Shown: one piece after another, positions 6,152 through 10,520 of the stretch | Layout: every line of letters begins with the position of its first letter | How positions within the stretch are numbered: position 1 is the stretch's first letter | Assembly (NCBI RefSeq): GCF_039928515.1 | Contig: NZ_JBDSSZ010000049.1 | Direction: 5' to 3' (one strand) | From: Capsulimonas sp039928515 | GTDB taxonomy: Bacteria > Armatimonadota > Armatimonadia > Armatimonadales > Capsulimonadaceae | Length of the DNA stretch: 10,520 nt | Notes under the pieces: model-generated | What the model was told of the DNA's origin: nothing | The model's input: only the letters and a program-made list of their open reading frames with translations | The model's database searches: none | Translations under genes and position numbers: made by a program

Positions 6152-7333
6152 ATGACGACCCACACAATAAGCCCTCAGCAACTTTTTTTGACGATCCAGA
6201 AGCGCATCGAGGCGGGGGACTACGCGCCGGGCGCGTGGCTTCCGACCGAGCGGGCGCTTGCCCAGGAGTTTAGCGTGGACCGGTCCGGGATTCGCAGCGC
6301 GCTGGCGCAGCTTGAGGAGCAGGGGCTCATCACGCGCGAGCCGGGGCGGCGCCCCTGGGTAACACAGCGGGGCGATCAGCGATCACGAAACGTGGATACG
6401 ATCGTGGGGGCCTCTCCGGCTCCCAAGCCTCTGCGCAGTATCGTCGCCGTTCTTCCACAACATCCGAAACATCCGGCGTCTTTGTTTATCTTACATGGCA
6501 TCAATATGGCGCTGCGCGTCGCCGACGCGCCATATCGGCTGCAAGTCTTCGACACAAATGGCGACAGTGACAGCGCCGCCGTGGAGCTGGAGAAGCGTAC
6601 GCTCGAAGCGGTGCTCAGCGAAGGCGCCGCCGGCGTTATTATCTGGCAAATAGGCTCTGAGAGCACGCTGCCCCAGCTGATTGCGCTGGAGGCGCTCGGC
6701 GTTCCGGTCGTGTTTATCGACCGCTATCCCGAAGGGCATCGGTGCGATTATGTCGGCGTGGACAATCAGTCCGCCATTGAGGACGCCGTCGCCTATCTTC
6801 ACTCTCTAGGGCATACTCGCATCGCGCATTTGACCACCGATGAGCCTTCCACGGCCGTTCATGAACGCCGTGAAGGTTATGTGGAGGCGATGACGGCGCT
6901 CGGCATGCCGCCAAGGCCCGACTGGACGTTCGTGCTCATGCGCAAGAATATCCGTTATGTCCGAAACGAAGCGGCCGTGCGCGCCGCCTTCGATCAATTC
7001 TTCGGATCGCCGGAGCCGCCCACGGCGGTGATCACGATGAACGACGCTCTCGCGCACTACTTCATGCACGAAGCCGAATCACGCGGCAAGACGGTTCCAG
7101 CCGATTTCAGCATTATCGGCTTTGACGATGTCGAGCGGCATTCGCCCCGGCCCGCCACACTGACGACATTACACCAGCCGTTCGACAAGATGGGCCGCCG
7201 GGCGGCCATGCTGCTGCTGGAGCGTCTTGCCAATCCCGGCAAAGACCGGGAAAAGCAGCATATCCTGATGTCCGCCCCGCTTGTCATTCGATCGACCTGT
7301 CGATCCCTGGAAAATGCTCACACCGATGTTTGA
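6152..7333 (+). CDS. AraR-like repressor: GntR DNA-binding domain fused to LacI/GalR-type ligand domain
   Basis: This 393-aa cytoplasmic transcription factor probably represses the sugar importer that follows it. Residues about 7-72 are a GntR winged helix: LFLTIQKRIEAGDYAPGAWL, then PTERALAQEF, SALAQLEEQGLI and the wing. Residues about 94-385 are a LacI/GalR periplasmic-binding-protein-like ligand domain, with GVPVVFIDRY, DYVGVDNQ and SIIGFDDVE as typical landmarks. The same domain pair occurs in Bacillus AraR. ATG 6152 is chosen because GntR proteins start just before this helix and because a strong promoter lies immediately upstream; a TTG start at 6023 would run through that promoter. No Shine-Dalgarno sequence precedes the ATG. 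The fused transporter gene follows after 27 bp with no terminator, indicating one operon. The inducer is likely a sugar, but I cannot say which. Confidence 0.92.
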   Translation: MTTHTISPQQLFLTIQKRIEAGDYAPGAWLPTERALAQEFSVDRSGIRSALAQLEEQGLITREPGRRPWVTQRGDQRSRNVDTIVGASPAPKPLRSIVAVLPQHPKHPASLFILHGINMALRVADAPYRLQVFDTNGDSDSAAVELEKRTLEAVLSEGAAGVIIWQIGSESTLPQLIALEALGVPVVFIDRYPEGHRCDYVGVDNQSAIEDAVAYLHSLGHTRIAHLTTDEPSTAVHERREGYVEAMTALGMPPRPDWTFVLMRKNIRYVRNEAAVRAAFDQFFGSPEPPTAVITMNDALAHYFMHEAESRGKTVPADFSIIGFDDVERHSPRPATLTTLHQPFDKMGRRAAMLLLERLANPGKDREKQHILMSAPLVIRSTCRSLENAHTDV

Positions 7334-7360
7334 ACGCATCTCGCGTCTTGGATTTCAACT

Positions 7361-9829
7361 ATGCAACAACTGATCGATAAGAAGACATTTCCGCCGGTTT
7401 TGCGGTCATTCCTGTGGGTGCTCCTCATCCTCATTTCCGTCACTCTGATGGGGCCGCGTGTTTCCCGCGCCGCCGATAAGGTCAATCTCATCATCTGGGG
7501 ACTGGAGTCCGGCGAAGAAACCAAGGATCAGGACGCGCAGATCGCCGAGTTCGAGAAGCGTAATCCTGGCGTCAAGGTTTCCGCGCTCTCGATGGGCGCC
7601 GGCGCGATGAACCCGCAGAAGCTCATGACCGCCATCGTTGGCGAAGTACCACCGGATCTTGTTCGTCAGGACCGTTTCACGGTTGGAGACTGGGCCAGTC
7701 GCGGCGCGTTCCGATCGCTCAACGATTTCCTGGATGAGGATGCTCGTGGCGGCGACCCCAAGGCGATCAAGCAGTCCGATTATGTTCCTGCGACCTGGAG
7801 CGAAGTCCTCTACGAGGGCAAGACGTACGGTATTCCTCAAGATACCGATGACCGCGTTCTCTACTATAATAAGACGATGTTCCGCAAGGCTGGCCTCGAT
7901 CCTGAAAAGCCCCCGCAGACCTGGAGCGAACTGATCTCCGATGCGAAGAAGCTCACCAAGCGCAATGCCGTTGGCGGCTTCGAACAGATCGGCTTCATCC
8001 CAACCTATGGCGAAGGCTGGCTGTATTTGTGGTCCTGGCAGGCCGGTGGTGAACTTCTTTCTCCCGATGGACGCACCTGCACGCTGGCGAACCCAGGCAC
8101 AGAGTATGCGCTGAAAAGCATCGTCGATTGGTGGGATGCGCTGGGCGGCGTCGACAATATCAACGCCTTTTCTGGATCCTTTCACGGTCAGGAGCAGGAT
8201 CCGCTGATGACCGGCAAGCTGGCGATGGAAGTCGGCGGCGACGGCATCATCAACTCGATCGCTCGTTACCATCCGGAAGTGGACTTTGGCGTTTGCCCCG
8301 TCCCGGTGCCGGACGATCGTTTCAACCAAGTCGGGAAATTTAAGGGCCAGCCCAAGTTCCTGACATGGTCGGGCGGCGCCGCATGGGTTATTCCCCAGGG
8401 CGCGGCGCACGCTCGCGCTGCCTGGAAGTTTATCCAGTGGATGAATTCGCCGGAAGCGGCGCTGATCGGCAACAAAGCGCAGTCGGAATACGTGCATGGC
8501 AAGGGGCGTTTGTTCGTTCCCAATTTCAGCGCCAACCGGCGCGCCACCGAGGCCGTTTTCGCCAAGTACAAAGCCACGCTGCCGCCCAAGTTCCTGAAGG
8601 CGAAGCAGACCGCGCAGGATTTACTGCCGTACACCAAGTTCCGGCCTGTCACATTTGTCGGACAGCGACTTTGGGACGAGCATGTCCGCGCCGTCGATCA
8701 GTCGATCCGGCACGTCAAGACACCGCATGACGCGTTGCTTTATGGACAGCAGCACGTTCAGACCGAACTCGACACCGTTTACAATCGGGAAGCGCATCCA
8801 GTGCTTCCGATGAAGCCGCTCGTGACAGTGATCGTGATTATCGCCTTGATCGGTTTTAGCGTGCTGGGCTTTATGATCGCGAAGTGGATGCGCGGACAGC
8901 GCCGAGCCACTCGGGCGGAGGCATGGGCCGGGTTCGGGTTTGTCATGCCCTGGATTATCGGCTTCCTGGTCTTTACGGTCGGTCCGATCATTGCTTCGCT
9001 GATTCTTTCGTTCTGTGATTACGACGTTCTGCATCCGGCTCGGTGGGCGGGCGTATCGAACTATGTTGCGCTGGCAACGGTCGACCGTGTGTTCATTATC
9101 AAGAGTATCGGCAACGCACTTTACCTGGCGTTGTTTAGCATTCCACTGGGAATGATGACGAGTCTTGCGATGGCGATGCTGCTTAACACCAAGGTGAAGG
9201 GGCAGCAGTTCTACCGCACGGCGTTCTATATGCCGAGCATCATTCCTGTTATCGCGACTGTCGTTCTGTGGGCTTGGATCTTAAACGGCGACCCAAATCG
9301 CGGCTTGCTAAACGGGTTTTGGCAAAGCTCGATCACGCCATGGTCGCATATTTCGCCTCCAGGTTGGCTCTCGGTACCGGCGTGGACCAAGCCAAGCTTG
9401 ATCCTGATCGGTCTTTGGGGCGCCGGCGGCGGCATGATCCTGTGGCTTGCCGGTCTGCAATCGATCCCCTCTACCCTTTACGAAGCGGCGTCGCTCGACG
9501 GCGCAAACGCCGTGGCGCAGTTTCGTCACATTACGCTGCCGATGCTCTCGCCATATATCTTCTTCAACTTGATCATGGGGACTATCGGCGCGCTGCAGAC
9601 GTTTGAAACGGCTTACGTACTTGGCAACACGGGGGGAGGGCAGACGACAGGCCCTGACGACAGCCTTCTTGTCCCGGTCATTTACTTGTTCAACAACGCC
9701 TTCCAGTACTTCAAGATGGGGTACGCCAGCGCACTCGCCTGGATCTTGTTTATCATTATCCTTGGGTTGACATTGGGGCAGCTCAAAATGGCGCCGCGCT
9801 GGGTGCACTACGAGACGGAAGATAAGTAA
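7361..9829 (+). CDS. fused sugar ABC transporter: solute-binding protein plus MalF-type permease
   Basis: This 822-aa membrane protein joins two parts of a carbohydrate ABC importer that are normally separate. Residues 1-37 are a signal-type segment (KK, a hydrophobic core, then SRA before ADK). Residues about 40-475 are a family 1 extracellular solute-binding domain (VNLIIWG start, YGIPQDTDDRVLYYN, MTGKLAMEVGGDG). A membrane helix at about 486-507 then leads into a basic stretch, KWMRGQRRATR. Residues about 520-812 form a MalF-type permease with helices near 524-550, 582-608, 617-641, 680-699, 727-753 and 785-805. The EAA loop that contacts the ATPase is EAASLDGA through LP (708-727). The topology is consistent: binding domain outside, basic linker inside, then the MalF helices. 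There is no lipobox; the fusion supplies the anchor. ATG 7361 has only a weak ribosome-binding site. The MalG gene follows after 36 bp. Confidence 0.93.
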   Translation: MQQLIDKKTFPPVLRSFLWVLLILISVTLMGPRVSRAADKVNLIIWGLESGEETKDQDAQIAEFEKRNPGVKVSALSMGAGAMNPQKLMTAIVGEVPPDLVRQDRFTVGDWASRGAFRSLNDFLDEDARGGDPKAIKQSDYVPATWSEVLYEGKTYGIPQDTDDRVLYYNKTMFRKAGLDPEKPPQTWSELISDAKKLTKRNAVGGFEQIGFIPTYGEGWLYLWSWQAGGELLSPDGRTCTLANPGTEYALKSIVDWWDALGGVDNINAFSGSFHGQEQDPLMTGKLAMEVGGDGIINSIARYHPEVDFGVCPVPVPDDRFNQVGKFKGQPKFLTWSGGAAWVIPQGAAHARAAWKFIQWMNSPEAALIGNKAQSEYVHGKGRLFVPNFSANRRATEAVFAKYKATLPPKFLKAKQTAQDLLPYTKFRPVTFVGQRLWDEHVRAVDQSIRHVKTPHDALLYGQQHVQTELDTVYNREAHPVLPMKPLVTVIVIIALIGFSVLGFMIAKWMRGQRRATRAEAWAGFGFVMPWIIGFLVFTVGPIIASLILSFCDYDVLHPARWAGVSNYVALATVDRVFIIKSIGNALYLALFSIPLGMMTSLAMAMLLNTKVKGQQFYRTAFYMPSIIPVIATVVLWAWILNGDPNRGLLNGFWQSSITPWSHISPPGWLSVPAWTKPSLILIGLWGAGGGMILWLAGLQSIPSTLYEAASLDGANAVAQFRHITLPMLSPYIFFNLIMGTIGALQTFETAYVLGNTGGGQTTGPDDSLLVPVIYLFNNAFQYFKMGYASALAWILFIIILGLTLGQLKMAPRWVHYETEDK

Positions 9830-9865
9830 ATTACGCCATCCGGGAGACCGGGGCGGGTTAAAAAT

Positions 9866-10520
9866 ATGAACATTATCATTTGGCTGATCGTTGTGGTGGC
9901 GGCGTACTGCGCCGTGGGATTTTGGGTGGCGAATATCATGCGCTCCTTTCGCATGGGACATAAGACGAAGGCAGGGATACTCCTGGCGCTGCCGTTCGTC
10001 ATCTTAATCCTGGACATGTTCCTGGCGGCTCCACTGCGTGTCGTCGCCTTCGTAGCGCTTCTTGCACTTGGAACGGTAATTGCGGCGAAGGTGCTGACGC
10101 CGACGGAGCATGTCATCCCCGAACGCGAAATCAAGACTTCCATGCTGCATCTCCTGCTGGTGTCCGGATCGTCGCTGTTTCTTATCCCTTTCTTTTGGAT
10201 GGTGATTACGTCGCTGAAGGAAGACAGCCAGATGTCGCACTTCCCGCCGGAAATCATTCCGACCCAGCAGGTCATGGTCAAGCTGAATGGGAAAGATGCG
10301 GGACTGGTCTGGCTCGACAACAATGGCAAGCATGTACAGGGCGCCGTCAAGGAAACCTTCCCCGATGGAATGGAAGATATCCAGATTTTGAATGGCGGCC
10401 CAGTCGTTCATATCTCCAAGGCCGATGTGACCGAAGTCCGCCACTTCGCGCCGGTTTGGAAGAACTATCCCGACGCGCTCAAGTTCCTGCCGGCGGACAG
10501 CAATTTTGGTCTTGTCAATC
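9866..10520 (+). CDS. MalG-type sugar ABC transporter permease, 3' end outside the window
   Basis: The frame is open from ATG 9866 to the window edge, 218 codons, so this is a 5' part of a longer gene. Residues 1-77 hold three extra hydrophobic segments (about 3-25, 37-55 and 58-77). The usual MalG start follows: a helix at about 94-115 (LLLVSGSSLFLIPFFWMVIT), SLKED, then FPPEIIP (126-132). A polar block of about 60 residues (133-192, MVKLNGKDAGLVWLDNNGK onward) interrupts the normal order before FAPVWKNYPDALKFLP and FGLVN, which match the conserved ENY-type region. The block should face the periplasm. GGGCGGG about 8 nt upstream may serve as ribosome-binding site. It is the second permease of the importer, pairing with the MalF half of the upstream fusion. 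The EAA loop is expected beyond the window. Confidence 0.88.
   Translation, partial: MNIIIWLIVVVAAYCAVGFWVANIMRSFRMGHKTKAGILLALPFVILILDMFLAAPLRVVAFVALLALGTVIAAKVLTPTEHVIPEREIKTSMLHLLLVSGSSLFLIPFFWMVITSLKEDSQMSHFPPEIIPTQQVMVKLNGKDAGLVWLDNNGKHVQGAVKETFPDGMEDIQILNGGPVVHISKADVTEVRHFAPVWKNYPDALKFLPADSNFGLVN

Noticed and set aside
7406..8497. 363-codon open frame on the minus strand
   Set aside because: It lies wholly inside the binding-protein part of the fusion gene, has no recognisable domain and reflects GC-biased codon positions.
8780..8930. The binding protein-permease junction as an assembly or frameshift artefact
   Set aside because: The frame is continuous through a plausible membrane helix and basic linker with the correct topology, and there is no leftover start, stop or ribosome-binding site between the domains.

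Overview
The window looks like chromosomal DNA from a bacterium of the Armatimonadota, probably close to Capsulimonas. The main evidence is the pseudopilin gene at 3607-4401: its N-terminus (GFTLIELLVV, then FPVFAKAREKARQ, SSNLRQIGLA and QDYDE) has the wording typical of the large DUF1559/H-X9-DG pseudopilin families of that phylum. Related families also occur in Planctomycetes and Lentisphaerae, so the assignment is an inference. Coding DNA is moderately GC-rich, the gaps are AT-rich, and every gene I can support lies on the + strand.

Layout: (1) 8-123 is a 5S rRNA, presumably the end of an rRNA operon, closed by a perfect 36-bp palindromic terminator. (2) About 285-3314 encodes a large AfsR/SARP-like regulator (winged helix, BTAD, NB-ARC-type ATPase, five TPRs). 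It may be read from a leaderless mRNA. (3) 3315-3606 is a gap with several short repeats and inverted repeats. (4) 3607-4401 is a type II pseudopilin-like protein followed by a strong terminator. (5) 4482-5705 and 5711-5938 are a probable two-gene unit: an exported thioredoxin-fold protein of the TlpA/ResA type with a LolA/DUF2092-like N-terminal half, and a DUF2283 protein. A 15-bp-stem hairpin follows. (6) 6083-10520 (running off the window) is a sugar-uptake operon. It has a near-consensus promoter with a GntR-type palindrome on its -10 box, then an AraR-like repressor (GntR DNA-binding domain plus LacI-type ligand domain), a single protein that fuses a solute-binding protein to a MalF-type permease, and a MalG-type permease with an unusual N-terminal extension and a periplasmic insertion.

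How the genes work together: the last block reads as a self-regulated carbohydrate importer. The repressor would sense the imported sugar or a derivative and control its own promoter and the transporter genes behind it. No ATPase gene is visible; it may lie downstream or be a shared MsmK/UgpC-type subunit elsewhere. The most unusual biology here is the importer architecture (tethered binding protein plus enlarged MalG) and its operator-promoter overlap. I saw no CRISPR array, tRNA, insertion sequence, phage gene or recognisable defence system.
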